A stretch of 64,000 nt of DNA from Pedobacter cryophilus (GTDB lineage: Bacteria; Bacteroidota; Bacteroidia; Sphingobacteriales; Sphingobacteriaceae): the NCBI RefSeq assembly GCF_005116455.1, contig NZ_SWBP01000001.1, forward strand, positions 1,054,001-1,118,000, written 5' to 3'. The position numbers and the translations under genes were made by a program. The notes below the pieces were generated by a model that was not told the DNA's origin, did no database searches, and saw nothing but the letters and a program-made list of their open reading frames with translations. Positions 28,656-37,823 of the stretch are shown here, one piece after another (position 1 is the stretch's first letter; each line of letters starts with the position of its first letter).

Positions 28656-29840
28656 ATGTTGAAGGCAAAAACCAGTATTTATAGTTTACAATTTATATTG
28701 GTTTGTTTAAGCTCGTTCCTATTCTCGTCTAGCTTTAATATGTTAATTCCAGAATTACCGGCTTACTTAAGCGGCTTAGGTGGTGGAGAGTACAAAGGAT
28801 TAATTATTGCATTATTTACTTTAACAGCCGGAATATCCAGGCCTTTTAGCGGAAAATTAACTGATAAAATTGGCCGAGTGCCGGTAATGGCTGTTGGCTC
28901 TATTGTATGTCTTATTTGTGGGTTTCTATATCCAGTTTTAACCACCGTATCGGGATTTCTATTTCTAAGACTACTGCATGGTTTTTCTACCGGGTTTAAA
29001 CCTACCGCAACGGCGGCTTATGTGGCAGATATTGTTCCATCTGACCGTTGGGGCGAAGCAATGGGCATACATGGTTTATTTTTTAGTACCGGAATGGCCA
29101 TTGGTCCAGCCATTGGCAGTGCAATTACGCAGTATTATTCTATCAACGTTTTATTTTATTGCTCTTCCTTATTTGCTTTTCTTTCTATCGCTATTATTAT
29201 AAATGTGAAGGAAACTTTAAAGGCGAAACAAAAATTTAAGGTTCAATTATTAAAAATAAGTCGGCATGAATTGATTAATAAACAAGCTTTACCTGTTTTT
29301 TGGATCACGCTTTTTAGCTACGTGAGTTATGGAGCTTTGATTACGCTTATTCCAGATTGGACAACTCACATTGGCTTAAAAAATAAAGGAATCTTTTTTA
29401 TGGTGTTTACCATTGCTTCTTTGGTGATGCGGTTTTTAGCCGGAAAAGCCTCTGATAATTATGGAAGAAAACCGGTATTGAAAATTTCTTTAATTGTTTT
29501 ATGTATTGCCTTAGTTTGGATTGGTGCGGCACAAACCATTACTGGTTTTATTATTGGGGCTGTTCTTTATGGCGTAGCAACAGGAATGCTTTCTCCAGCT
29601 ATTTCTGCATGGACAGTAGATTTAAGCGATGCGGATAAAAGAGGCTTATCTGTAGCTACCATGTATATTGCTTTAGAAGCCGGGATTGGCTTAGGTGCTT
29701 TTTTTGCCGGTTGGTTTTTTCAAGATACTATTCAAAGAATTCCTTACATATTTTACGGTGCAGCAATAGCCAATGGTTTAGCGGTTATTTATTTATTCCT
29801 TCATAAAAACAAACCCAAACCAATGCTTTTTAGCGCATAA
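28656..29840 (+). CDS. MFS transporter
   Basis: The 394-residue protein has twelve transmembrane segments. Major-facilitator motif A appears in both halves (GKLTDKIGRVPVMAVG after helix 2, GKASDNYGRKPVLK after helix 8). It resembles drug or metabolite exporters of the DHA1 type, but the substrate cannot be read from sequence. It stands alone between satP and a convergent outer-membrane protein gene. Confidence 0.88.
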   Translation: MLKAKTSIYSLQFILVCLSSFLFSSSFNMLIPELPAYLSGLGGGEYKGLIIALFTLTAGISRPFSGKLTDKIGRVPVMAVGSIVCLICGFLYPVLTTVSGFLFLRLLHGFSTGFKPTATAAYVADIVPSDRWGEAMGIHGLFFSTGMAIGPAIGSAITQYYSINVLFYCSSLFAFLSIAIIINVKETLKAKQKFKVQLLKISRHELINKQALPVFWITLFSYVSYGALITLIPDWTTHIGLKNKGIFFMVFTIASLVMRFLAGKASDNYGRKPVLKISLIVLCIALVWIGAAQTITGFIIGAVLYGVATGMLSPAISAWTVDLSDADKRGLSVATMYIALEAGIGLGAFFAGWFFQDTIQRIPYIFYGAAIANGLAVIYLFLHKNKPKPMLFSA

Positions 29841-29875
29841 AAAAACCTCTACCAGTAATTATGCTGATAGAGGTT
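29841..29875 (-). terminator. Terminator of the outer-membrane protein gene
   Basis: An 8-bp stem (AACCTCTA / TAGAGGTT) is followed by seven T on the minus strand. It overlaps the end of the convergent MFS gene region and may also slow plus-strand transcription. Confidence 0.8.
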
Positions 29876-29904
29876 AATCTAATTTTGTAAGAAATAGTTG
29901 ATGC

Positions 29905-30540
29905 TTAGAACTTTAATCCTAAGCCAACTTGCCAAACTTGGTTTTTAAATTCGGGAGTTGATGTAGTACCATTCTCGTTATTTTTTTGGAAATCTAAAGC
30001 ATAACGTCCGTTTAAACTCACTTTAGGAGTGATATCAAACCCAGCGCCTAAAACACCTCCCAAAATGCTTTTCTTAAATTGATCTGCATCATCTTCAATA
30101 GTTGTTTGTTCTGCCGTTCCAAAAGTACCTTCGTATTTATTGGTAGTTTTGGCTAAGAAAGACACTTGCGGACCAACATAAAGATTAAAGCCTTTTGCAG
30201 CTTCAATTCTAGCTAAAATTGGCACTTCTATCCAATTAGTGGTTTGTGTTAAAGTACCATTACTTAACACTCCGCTTCTATCAGATTTGTATCCTTTTTG
30301 AGAAAACATCAGCTCTGGCTGAAAAGACAAACGATCTACGATTGGAATGCTTATAAAAATACCAGCATTAAATCCGGTAACGTAATCGGTCTTAAAATCA
30401 GAATCGTCTGTTTTAATAATGTTGCTAAAACTAGCACCACCTTTAATACCAAAACTTGGCGTGTTTTTAACATCGTTACTTTGGGCGTTTGCTCTTCCTG
30501 CAACCAGTAGGATAAAAGCAGCCATAAATATTCTTTTCAT
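29905..30540 (-). CDS. Outer membrane beta-barrel protein (porin-like)
   Basis: The 211-residue protein has a signal peptide (residues 1-19, ending GRANA). About eight amphipathic strands follow (FGIKGGASFSNI, LSFQPELMFSQKGY, FNLYVGPQVSFLAKT), ending in the C-terminal aromatic motif (VGLGLKF). This is the PF13568-type Bacteroidota barrel. The function is not known; related proteins are small outer-membrane barrels of unclear role. Confidence 0.85.
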   Translation of the reverse strand: MKRIFMAAFILLVAGRANAQSNDVKNTPSFGIKGGASFSNIIKTDDSDFKTDYVTGFNAGIFISIPIVDRLSFQPELMFSQKGYKSDRSGVLSNGTLTQTTNWIEVPILARIEAAKGFNLYVGPQVSFLAKTTNKYEGTFGTAEQTTIEDDADQFKKSILGGVLGAGFDITPKVSLNGRYALDFQKNNENGTTSTPEFKNQVWQVGLGLKF

Positions 30541-30758
30541 TTGTTTCTTATTTATTTAGAAGGATAAAAGAAAGAACTGTGCCAAACTTCAAGAAATTTA
30601 AAATTTCAAACTGCTAAATTTTGTCATTTAACTGATAATGAAAACATTTTATTACGCTAAAAAGGCGATTACCATCTATTTTTGATGTTTCTTTGCAAGT
30701 ATAAACGTTAAAGCAAATCTGTAGTTTTAAAGCTACAGTAAAGCAAAACTGCTCATTT

Positions 30759-30962
30759 ATGGATTTCAATTACATCATATTCCCTTTAATTTATAGCCTC
30801 ATAAATGTGTTTTTTATTTTTATTATCCATTCTTTTATCAAAAAACGAATAGACGATAAAGTGATGGCTTGGTCTTACAGCATATCTATTAGTTTAGGAA
30901 TCACCTTTATACTTACCATCTTATTTTTAATGTTTTTTGCTAAAGATCTGTTTAAATATTAA
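30759..30962 (+). CDS. Small two-helix membrane protein
   Basis: The 67-residue product has two hydrophobic helices (FPLIYSLINVFFIFIIH and SISLGITFILTILFLMFF) joined by a basic loop. It ends 9 bp before the GH3 gene and may be co-transcribed with it. No family was recognised, and it could be a chance open frame. Confidence 0.45.
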   Translation: MDFNYIIFPLIYSLINVFFIFIIHSFIKKRIDDKVMAWSYSISISLGITFILTILFLMFFAKDLFKY

Positions 30963-30971
30963 GTTAAATTC

Positions 30972-32690
30972 ATGAAGAAATTCCTATTTATTATTGCCTT
31001 TTTATCAACCATTTGCGTGGTAACTACCCAAGCCCAAACGGTTACTCCTTATATAGAAACGATACAAAATCCTAACCGATGGGTAGATTCTGTTTATAAA
31101 CACATGACCCGAAACGCCAAAATTGCACAACTGTTTATGGTGAGGGCACATTCTAACTTGGGTAAAAAATACGCCGATTCTGTTGGAAATGTAATTCGTA
31201 AAGAACATTTAGGCGGGGTGGTTTTCTTTCAAGGCGGCCCTATTAGACAAGCGATTATATCTAATCAATATCAATCTTTTTCTAAAATACCATTAATGGT
31301 GGCCATGGATGCCGAGTGGGGTTTAGGGATGCGTTTAGATAGCACCATTTCTTATCCCTATCAAATGACATTAGGCGCCATTCAAGATAATTCTTTGCTC
31401 TATAAAATGGGCGTAGAAGTGGCTAAAGATTTTAAAAGATTAGGCATGCAAATTAATTTTGCTCCCGTAATGGATGTGAATAATAACCCCAAAAATCCGG
31501 TTATAAACTTCCGTTCTTTTGGCGAAAACAAATATAATGTAGCTCAAAAAGGCATTTCCTATATGAAAGGGATGCAAGATGCAGGGATATTCACCACCGC
31601 AAAACATTTTCCCGGCCATGGCGATACCGATGTAGATTCTCATTATGATTTACCTCAATTAAACTTTAGCCCAGCAAGGTTAGATTCTTTAGAAATGTAT
31701 CCTTTTAAAGAAGCTTTTAAAGAAGGTTTAAGCGGAATTATGGTGGCCCACATGAATATACCTGCTTTAGATAATACGCCAAATATTCCATCTACTCTCT
31801 CTAAACCTATTGTGACTGATATTCTTAAAAAGGATTTAGGCTTTAAAGGCTTGGTGTTTTCAGATGCCATGGGAATGAAAGGTGTGGTGAAATTTTTTCC
31901 TAAAGGCGAAGCCGATGTAATGGGCATTATTGCGGGGAATGATGTGTTAGAACTTTCTGAAAATAGCGGCAGAGCTATTAAATTGATTAGAAAAGCAATT
32001 CATCAAAAACGTATCAAATGGACTGATATTAACCAACGAGTAAAAAGAATTTTAGAAGCCAAATATTGGATGGGCTTGCATCAAATTATACCTGTAGATA
32101 CTACCAATCTTATTCAAGATTTAAACCAACCAGTTGCCCAACAACTTAAGCAAGAATTAACAGATGCGGCAGTTACCGTTTTAAAAGGCACCGAACTTTT
32201 CCCTTTACGTAATGATTTTGTGCGTAAAACCGCCATATTAAGTATAGGTCCAAAAAGCGTGACCAATTTTAGCAGCGCCATCAAAAAAGCACATCCAGAA
32301 GCCACTATTTTTATTGTTTCAAAAGATATTAGCTCAAATGATTTAAACGCTGTACAAACCGAATTACAAAAGTATGATCAGGTGGTGATGGCTATTCATG
32401 ACACCCGCTTGCGCCCCGCTGGCACCTTAGATTACAACAATGCTTTAAAGCTTTTTATCTCTCAAACGGCTAAATTAAACACCATATCTGTAGTATTTGC
32501 CAACCCCTACACAGTTGCCGGCTTATCCGGAATAGAACAAAGTAAAAGCTTAATTATGGGCTATCAAAACTCTCCAGAAATGGAAAATTCAGCCTCAAAA
32601 GTAGTTTTAGGGACCTTAAAAGCTAATGGAAAATTACCAGTAACCATCAATGGCTTTTTCAAATATGGCGATGGTGTGCAAATGAAATAG
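30972..32690 (+). CDS. Exported glycoside hydrolase family 3 (NagZ-like beta-N-acetylhexosaminidase)
   Basis: The 572-residue protein has a signal peptide (residues 1-21, ending TTQA). The GH3 catalytic domain contains KHFPGHGDTDVDSHYDLP, where NagZ enzymes keep the His/Asp acid-base dyad, and GLVFSDAMGM with the nucleophile Asp. A C-terminal alpha/beta domain of 200 residues follows. In Bacteroidota such proteins are often fused to a beta-lactamase-like domain and reach about 1000 residues; this one lacks the fusion. It likely removes N-acetylglucosamine from peptidoglycan fragments in the periplasm. Confidence 0.88.
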   Translation: MKKFLFIIAFLSTICVVTTQAQTVTPYIETIQNPNRWVDSVYKHMTRNAKIAQLFMVRAHSNLGKKYADSVGNVIRKEHLGGVVFFQGGPIRQAIISNQYQSFSKIPLMVAMDAEWGLGMRLDSTISYPYQMTLGAIQDNSLLYKMGVEVAKDFKRLGMQINFAPVMDVNNNPKNPVINFRSFGENKYNVAQKGISYMKGMQDAGIFTTAKHFPGHGDTDVDSHYDLPQLNFSPARLDSLEMYPFKEAFKEGLSGIMVAHMNIPALDNTPNIPSTLSKPIVTDILKKDLGFKGLVFSDAMGMKGVVKFFPKGEADVMGIIAGNDVLELSENSGRAIKLIRKAIHQKRIKWTDINQRVKRILEAKYWMGLHQIIPVDTTNLIQDLNQPVAQQLKQELTDAAVTVLKGTELFPLRNDFVRKTAILSIGPKSVTNFSSAIKKAHPEATIFIVSKDISSNDLNAVQTELQKYDQVVMAIHDTRLRPAGTLDYNNALKLFISQTAKLNTISVVFANPYTVAGLSGIEQSKSLIMGYQNSPEMENSASKVVLGTLKANGKLPVTINGFFKYGDGVQMK

Positions 32691-32720
32691 ATTTTAGAAA
32701 AGCAAATACTGTAGCATTAA

Positions 32721-32810
32721 AGGTCCGATAGTCCCGCTTTCCATTACAAATCCTCGCCCATTTTGAAAAAAAATGGGCTGTGGGTTTTTCATTTCAATCG
32801 GGTTTATTTA
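32721..32810 (-). repeat. Intergenic GATTGAA/AAAGC hairpin element, copy 3 of 7
   Basis: Read on the minus strand the left arm is AAATAAACCCGATTGAAATG. Then come a hairpin (GCCCATTTT / AAAATGGGC) and the right arm GATTTGTAATGGAAAGCGGG. It is closest to copy 4 at 34576, which shares the same flanks in the opposite orientation. It lies in the 254-bp gap before lpxH. Confidence 0.6.
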
Positions 32811-32944
32811 ACTTGGGTTTGGGCTAAATCATTCCCGCAAATACAAAAATTGGCACAGTAATTTATTGAATTGTTTACCAACTTAATTTAAGCAATAATG
32901 GTTCTCAAATAATTTGATAATTTTAACCTTCATAATTTAACGTA

Positions 32945-33715
32945 TTGAGAAGAACAAAATCATATTTCGCTTCTGATTTTCATTTAGGTGCGCCATCATA
33001 CCAAAGTAGTAGAGATAGAGAGCTTAAAATTGTGGCTTGGTTAGATTTTATTAAAGCCGATGCTGCAGAGGTTTTCTTGATGGGTGATGTTTTTGATTTT
33101 TGGTTTGAATATGCTACCGTAATTCCAAAAGGATTTATACGCTTACAAGGTAAATTGGCCGAATTAAGTGATGCCGGAATTAAAATTTACTTTTTTAAAG
33201 GAAACCATGATATGTGGGTTTTTGATTATTTTAAGAAAGAATTAGGCGCCATTATAGTGAGCGATGAGTTAATTTTAGAGCGTGATGGAAAAAGAATATT
33301 TATGCATCATGGGGATGGTTTAGGAAGTGGCGATACAGGCTATAAGCTATTAAAGAATTTTTTTAGAAGTAATTTTTGCCAATGGTTATTTGCCAGATTG
33401 CACCCAAATTTTGGAATTGGAATTGCCAATTATTGGAGCAGTAAAAGCAGGTTGGCTAACAGTAAAAAAGAAGGTAACCAACAAGTTGAGTATGAGAAAA
33501 ACTGGATTAATGCATTTTATTTAGAATTTACAAAAAAATACGGTACTGTTGATTATCTAATTTTAGGGCATAGGCACTTTCCAATTACAGTAAATTTAGA
33601 AGGGAATGCAGTTTATATTAATTTAGGCGAATGGGTAAATTTTGCCACTTATGCAGTTTTTGATAGCCAAAGCGTTAAGCTCTTAAACTTTGATACCAAT
33701 GAAAAAATTGGTTAA
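32945..33715 (+). CDS. lpxH: UDP-2,3-diacylglucosamine diphosphatase
   Basis: The TTG start at 32945 places MRRTKSYFASDFHLG at the N-terminus as in the family; an in-frame stop lies four codons upstream and no ATG fits. The 256-residue calcineurin-like phosphoesterase has all metal motifs: SDFHLG, GDVFDFW, GNHD, HHGDG and GHRH. It removes UMP to form lipid X in lipid A synthesis at the inner membrane. It overlaps the next gene by 17 bp. Confidence 0.9.
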   Translation: MRRTKSYFASDFHLGAPSYQSSRDRELKIVAWLDFIKADAAEVFLMGDVFDFWFEYATVIPKGFIRLQGKLAELSDAGIKIYFFKGNHDMWVFDYFKKELGAIIVSDELILERDGKRIFMHHGDGLGSGDTGYKLLKNFFRSNFCQWLFARLHPNFGIGIANYWSSKSRLANSKKEGNQQVEYEKNWINAFYLEFTKKYGTVDYLILGHRHFPITVNLEGNAVYINLGEWVNFATYAVFDSQSVKLLNFDTNEKIG

Positions 33716-34553
33716 GCATCGTCCTTATCAAAGCGTTTTAAACTTATGGGTAAAAGCATTTTGTATTGGCTTGGTTTATTTGTTTTTCTTTTCTCAAAAA
33801 ATTAGCGCTCAAGAGTATCAATTGATTGCTAAAATAGATACGGTTGCTAAAATTGCGACGGTAGATAATTTTGGAAATTTATTTGTGGTTACACCGCAAA
33901 ATGAAGTTTTAAAATTTAATGCAAAAGGAAAATTTTTGTGGAATTATACCAACAAAACTTTCGGAGAAATTAGCCAGTTAGACGTTACCGATCCTTTGCG
34001 AGTAATTTTATATTATGCTAATTTTCAGCAAATTATTGTGCTTAACAATAATTTAAGTGAGATTAGTAAATACTCGTTCAATCAAAATCCCGATCAGCAA
34101 ATTACTTTAACCGCATCAGCCAATAATAACGGCTTTTGGGTGTATGATCAAATTAACAGGGAGTTGAAAAAATTGAGCAATTCTTTTATTGATGATTTAA
34201 AAAGCGGTAATATTTACCAAAGAAATGGGTTTGACATGAAAGCCACTTTTATGTTAAGTGATGAACAATATGTTTATATCAATGATGAGCAATTTGGAAT
34301 ACGAATTTTTGATAGTTACGGTAATTTTATAAAAACCGCTGTAATTAATGTAAAAAAGGAATTTGAGGTAAATGGAGCCGAAATTTATTTTTTTGATGAT
34401 CAAAAATTGATGAGTTACAATTATTTAACTTTTCAAATGAAAGAAGTCCCGCTTCCGGTGAAAAGTGGTTTCACTAATGCTTTGTTACGTTTTAACCGTC
34501 TGGTGGTTTTAAACGAAAAAGGTTTAACTTTGTGGGCTGTAAAAAATAATTGA
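33699..34553 (+). CDS. Exported beta-propeller-like protein of unknown function
   Basis: The ATG at 33699 (MKKLVKHRPYQSVLNLW) lies inside the end of lpxH; a TTG nine bases earlier is possible. The N-terminal hydrophobic segment (AFCIGLVYLFFFSQKISAQ) is a signal peptide. The rest repeats beta-blades with Asn/Asp turns (IATVDNFGNLFVVTPQNEVL, ADFQQ-like strands), like six-bladed beta-propellers of the NHL/TolB type. The overlap with lpxH means co-translation, and a role in the envelope is likely but unproved. Confidence 0.65.
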   Translation: MKKLVKHRPYQSVLNLWVKAFCIGLVYLFFFSQKISAQEYQLIAKIDTVAKIATVDNFGNLFVVTPQNEVLKFNAKGKFLWNYTNKTFGEISQLDVTDPLRVILYYANFQQIIVLNNNLSEISKYSFNQNPDQQITLTASANNNGFWVYDQINRELKKLSNSFIDDLKSGNIYQRNGFDMKATFMLSDEQYVYINDEQFGIRIFDSYGNFIKTAVINVKKEFEVNGAEIYFFDDQKLMSYNYLTFQMKEVPLPVKSGFTNALLRFNRLVVLNEKGLTLWAVKNN

Positions 34554-34575
34554 GTTTATAGTACAGGTTGAGGTA

Positions 34576-34660
34576 AAATAAACCCGATAGCAGTGAAAAC
34601 CCCACAGCCTTGTTTTTCACAAGGCGAGGAGTTGTAACGAATAGCGGGACTGTTGTAGCC
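34576..34660 (+). repeat. Intergenic GATTGAA/AAAGC hairpin element, copy 4 of 7
   Basis: The left arm is AAATAAACCCGATAGCAGTG, the hairpin GCCTTGT / ACAAGGC, and the right arm GAGTTGTAACGAATAGCGGG. It shares the AAATAAACCCGAT start with copy 3 but is in the opposite orientation. Confidence 0.6.
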
Positions 34661-34712
34661 AAAAGTACAGAACCTGCCAGCTTTTTTTGCTGGCTCATTT
34701 TCAAAAATTAAT

Positions 34713-35786
34713 ATGTTAGATAAATTAGAAGCGATAAAGCAACGTAGAGATGATGTAGAATTGGAGCTCACCAACCCTGAGGTTTTGCAGGATATGAAGC
34801 GTTATGCCCAATTAAACAAAGAATATAAAGATTTAGGCTTAATTGTTACCGAGTATTTGCATTATAAAAATGTGGTAAGCAATATAGAAAGCAATAAAGA
34901 TATTTTGGCTAACGAGAAGGATCAGGAGTTGCGTGAGATGGCAAAAGAGGAAGTAGATCTTTTGTTGCCTGAGAAAGAAGAATTGGAAGCAAAAATTAGA
35001 TTAATGCTGATTCCGAAAGAGGAAGGTGACGAGAAGGATGCCATTATGGAGATTAGAGGTGGTACGGGAGGAGATGAGGCTGCAATTTTTGCTGGTGATT
35101 TATACAGAATGTACGTTCGTTATTGCGAGGGTAGAGGTTGGAAAACTGAAACTATTGATGTTACGGAAGGAACCAATGGCGGATACAAGGAAGTAATTTT
35201 TAAAGTGATAGGTGAGGATGTTTACGGAGTTTTAAAATACGAATCGGGCGTACACCGAGTGCAACGTGTGCCAGATACAGAAACGCAGGGAAGAGTTCAT
35301 ACTTCGGCGGCATCTGTGGCGGTTTTGCCTGAGGCTGAAGAAGTGGATGTTTGGATTAACCCTGCTGATGTGGATTTACAAACTTCGAGATCTGGTGGTG
35401 CTGGTGGGCAGAATGTAAATAAGGTAGAAACTAAGGTGCAATTAACCCACAGACCGTCTGGAATTGTGGTGGTTTGCCAAATTGAACGTTCACAATTGGG
35501 AAATAGAGAGCGAGCAATGGAGATGTTAAGAAGTAAATTGTATGATAGGGAGTTGGCAAAACATAATGAAGCTATTGCCAGCAAAAGAAAAACAATGGTA
35601 TCTACCGGTGATAGATCTGCAAAGATTAGAACTTATAATTATCCACAAGGGCGTGTGACTGAGCACCGTATAGGTTTAACCACTTATAATTTGCCAGCTG
35701 TAATGAATGGCGATATCACAGAAATTTTAGAAGCATTACAGTTTGCAGAAAACGCAGAAAAATTAAAAGAAGGCTCAAACGCATAA
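34713..35786 (+). CDS. prfA: Peptide chain release factor 1
   Basis: The 357-residue class I release factor has the GGQ motif in [14 protein letters not shown]. The stop-codon-recognition tripeptide region of RF1 is expected in the middle domain (around [16 protein letters not shown]). It reads UAA and UAG. It precedes tRNA-Asp by 71 bp. Confidence 0.95.
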   Translation: MLDKLEAIKQRRDDVELELTNPEVLQDMKRYAQLNKEYKDLGLIVTEYLHYKNVVSNIESNKDILANEKDQELREMAKEEVDLLLPEKEELEAKIRLMLIPKEEGDEKDAIMEIRGGTGGDEAAIFAGDLYRMYVRYCEGRGWKTETIDVTEGTNGGYKEVIFKVIGEDVYGVLKYESGVHRVQRVPDTETQGRVHTSAASVAVLPEAEEVDVWINPADVDLQTSRSGGAGGQNVNKVETKVQLTHRPSGIVVVCQIERSQLGNRERAMEMLRSKLYDRELAKHNEAIASKRKTMVSTGDRSAKIRTYNYPQGRVTEHRIGLTTYNLPAVMNGDITEILEALQFAENAEKLKEGSNA

Positions 35787-35802
35787 TATTTCAAAATATA
35801 TT

Positions 35803-35831
35803 TTGTTGTTAAAAGCTTTTGTCTATATTTG
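35803..35831 (+). promoter_or_regulatory. Bacteroidota-type promoter of tRNA-Asp
   Basis: TTG-type -33 elements (TTTTGTTG) lie 18-19 bp before a TATATTTG -7 element at 35824-35831. This matches the TTTG/TAnnTTTG pattern of Bacteroidota and stands about 26 bp before the tRNA. Confidence 0.7.
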
Positions 35832-35857
35832 CACTCCCGACGCAAGGAAGGGAAAAC

Positions 35858-35931
35858 GGAGTGGTAGTTCAGTTGGTTAGAATGCCTGCCTGTCACGCAG
35901 GAGGTCGCGGGTTCGAGTCCCGTCCATTCCG
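35858..35931 (+). tRNA. tRNA-Asp (GTC)
   Basis: A 74-nt cloverleaf: acceptor GGAGTGG pairs with CCATTCC, D-arm AGTTCAGTTGGTTAGAAT, anticodon stem CCTGC/GCAGG with loop CTGTCAC (anticodon GTC), T-arm GCGGGTTCGAGTCCCGT, discriminator G. CCA is not encoded. It closely matches tRNA-Asp of other bacteria. Confidence 0.97.
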
Positions 35932-35937
35932 CAAAAA
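35922..35937 (+). other. Probable left attachment site (attL) in the tRNA-Asp 3' end
   Basis: GTCCATTCCGCAAAAA at the tRNA 3' end recurs with one mismatch (GTCCATTCTGCAAAAA) at 42930-42945, 13 bp after the last gene of the cluster. Integration into tRNA 3' ends leaves exactly this arrangement. Confidence 0.7.
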
Positions 35938-35967
35938 CCTCTCAGATTAAGTTCTGAAAGGTTTTTT
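35935..35967 (+). terminator. Terminator after tRNA-Asp
   Basis: Stem AAACCT(c)TCAG / CTGA(a)AGGTTT with an 8-nt loop is followed by T residues. If the island model is right, this terminator came in with the island and the original one lies at 42941-42975. Confidence 0.8.
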
Positions 35968-35976
35968 GTTTTATAA

Positions 35977-36117
35977 GGATTTTTCCAAAAGTCTAAAAAA
36001 ACGGGGATCAAGCGTAAAGAATCCTATTTAAAATTTGAGGGTGATGATTTGATAGACAAATCACATGAATATATTAAAAGACAGATAGCTCCCTGTAATA
36101 GAAAGTTAAAAAACTAA
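35977..36117 (+). other. Open frame without a start codon, possible gene remnant
   Basis: A 46-codon frame with no ATG reads GFFQKSKKTGIKRKESYLKF, then EGDDLIDKSHEYIKRQIAPC. Its composition is protein-like (Lys/Glu-rich), and it lies where a tRNA-integrating island often keeps its integrase. It is not recognised as an integrase. Nothing else was seen between 35968 and 36268. Confidence 0.3.
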
Positions 36118-36268
36118 TTTCCTATATTAACAGTAACTTGTCCAATACAATCCGGTAAGACAACATTAGGCATCTTTACTATTACTATTGATGTGGTTTT
36201 CAAAAGCGTTCAGTTTTTTTGGCCCAACTAGATAAATTGAGGTCTCCAAAAAATGCAATTATTTTTTT

Positions 36269-36748
36269 CTATTGATTTTGCTGGTATTCCTTCTCACTAA
36301 CTGGTGATAACCAAACCACAACACCTTTATTTGTATTTGTACCAATTGCAATGTGCGTCATTGTGTCTTTTGCTGTTGCACCATGCCAATGAGGGATGTT
36401 AGGTGGGCATTTCACAACATCGCCTTTTTGGATGACTTGAATTGCTTTTCCTTTTTCTTGATATAAACCTTTTCCTTGGGTAACCAGTAAAATCTGCCCA
36501 CCTTGATGGTAATGCCACTTAGTCCTAGCTCTTGGTTCAAAAGTTACCAAACCAATATTACTGTTGTAAACAGTATCACTTGGCAATAACATATTCAGCC
36601 AGACAGTTCCAGTAAAATTGCTATTGCTCACTTTGCTTCCTTTTGGAAAAATTGGTTCTGATGATTTGGCAAGACTATTTCTTCTGGAACTACAAGAGGT
36701 AATGATAACTACCGCAAATATTGCAATTGATATATTGAATTTACTCAT
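36269..36748 (-). CDS. Cupin-domain lipoprotein
   Basis: The 159-residue protein has a lipoprotein signal (lipobox VIITSC, then SSRRN). A cupin barrel follows with both metal motifs: KWHYHQGGQILLVTQGKG (first His pair and Glu/Gln region) and PPNIPHWHGAT (second). Cupins of this type bind a divalent metal and often accompany carboxymuconolactone-decarboxylase-like proteins, as here. It overlaps the upstream hydrolase by 8 bp and is last in the four-gene operon. Substrate unknown; location is probably the periplasmic face of a membrane. Confidence 0.85.
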   Translation of the reverse strand: MSKFNISIAIFAVVIITSCSSRRNSLAKSSEPIFPKGSKVSNSNFTGTVWLNMLLPSDTVYNSNIGLVTFEPRARTKWHYHQGGQILLVTQGKGLYQEKGKAIQVIQKGDVVKCPPNIPHWHGATAKDTMTHIAIGTNTNKGVVVWLSPVSEKEYQQNQ

Positions 36749-37817
36749 CTATTGTTAATGTTTTATTAAAGAATGAGGTAAGTTTTTTCACCGCGTGATT
36801 TACATACTCGGGTTTCCAATAAGTTTGAATATGCGTAGCTCCATCAAGTAGATAAAGCTCCTTGCTTTTTGCATTTACAGCTTTGTTAAATGCTTCATCT
36901 GTCATATATTTCGAATCGGCTTTACTTCCTGCAATCATCAAAAGAGGCTGATTAATTAGTTCGATTTGAGAAGTAGCATCCCAAGTCATTAAATCAAGAA
37001 GACTGCTCATGGTGTATAAAAAAGTTGAGTTAGGGTGTTTGTGAGTTCGGTAGTAATATTCATATCCTTCTCGATATAAATCTGTTTGGGTTTTAGCAAT
37101 TTCCTCATCTGTTACACTCGCTACTCCAGCATAAACTATTTTGCCATTTATTGATTCTTGATTTCGGGCATCTGAAGCTTTTTTTAAGCGTTCTTGAATG
37201 CTGTTTAACTGTGAATGCTGAAAGCCATTACGTCTTACTTGGCCTGAATTAAACATGCTTAGGGTTGCAATACTTTTAAATCGTTTATCAGATTGAGCTG
37301 CTTTTAAAGTATAACCGCCTCCACCACAAATACCCAGAACACCTATATTATTTGAATCAACCCCTGCGTATTTTATGATAAAGTCTGCCATTCCGTGGAT
37401 GTCTTCAGTTCTAGATGCTGGCTTATCGGTATGCCGTGGTTCGCCTCCGCTAGCACCTTGATAAGCAGCGTCGGCAACAATGGTGATAAACCCGGCTTCT
37501 GCTAATCGCTGCGCATAAAGTCCAGATGTTTGTTCTTTTACACCACCATTAGGGTGTGCTATCACTATTGCTGGATATTTCTTTGATGAATCATATTTGG
37601 CTGGAGTGTAAACATTGGCGGCTATTTGGATAGTATTGATTTTGTAACTCACTAAATGGATATTTACTTTCCCATTTAAATTTTCTTTAATTGCTCCATC
37701 ATACACCAATCCATATAAATTTTGATTGGTTGATTTATTTAATGTTTGTGCAGTTGTAATATCTATCATAGCTATGATTGAAGCTGATGCTGCTAATAAA
37801 AGTTTAATCTTTCTCAT
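36741..37817 (-). CDS. Exported alpha/beta hydrolase (dienelactone-hydrolase-like)
   Basis: The 358-residue protein has a signal peptide (MRKIKLLLAASASIIAM...TTAQT). The catalytic elbow is GVLGICGGGGYT, with Cys in the nucleophile position as in dienelactone hydrolases. The acid is likely in SKADSKYMTDEAF and the base in GATHIQTYW. The oxyanion region is VIAHPNGGVKEQ. It overlaps the cupin gene and follows the CMD gene by 6 bp. A role on lactones or esters is inferred from the family; the substrate is unknown. Confidence 0.82.
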   Translation of the reverse strand: MRKIKLLLAASASIIAMIDITTAQTLNKSTNQNLYGLVYDGAIKENLNGKVNIHLVSYKINTIQIAANVYTPAKYDSSKKYPAIVIAHPNGGVKEQTSGLYAQRLAEAGFITIVADAAYQGASGGEPRHTDKPASRTEDIHGMADFIIKYAGVDSNNIGVLGICGGGGYTLKAAQSDKRFKSIATLSMFNSGQVRRNGFQHSQLNSIQERLKKASDARNQESINGKIVYAGVASVTDEEIAKTQTDLYREGYEYYYRTHKHPNSTFLYTMSSLLDLMTWDATSQIELINQPLLMIAGSKADSKYMTDEAFNKAVNAKSKELYLLDGATHIQTYWKPEYVNHAVKKLTSFFNKTLTIDE

Positions 37818-37823
37818 CTATCT

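Noticed and set aside
35977-36117. Integrase remnant of the tRNA-Asp island
   Set aside because: The frame has no tyrosine-recombinase motif; listed only as a start-less open frame.
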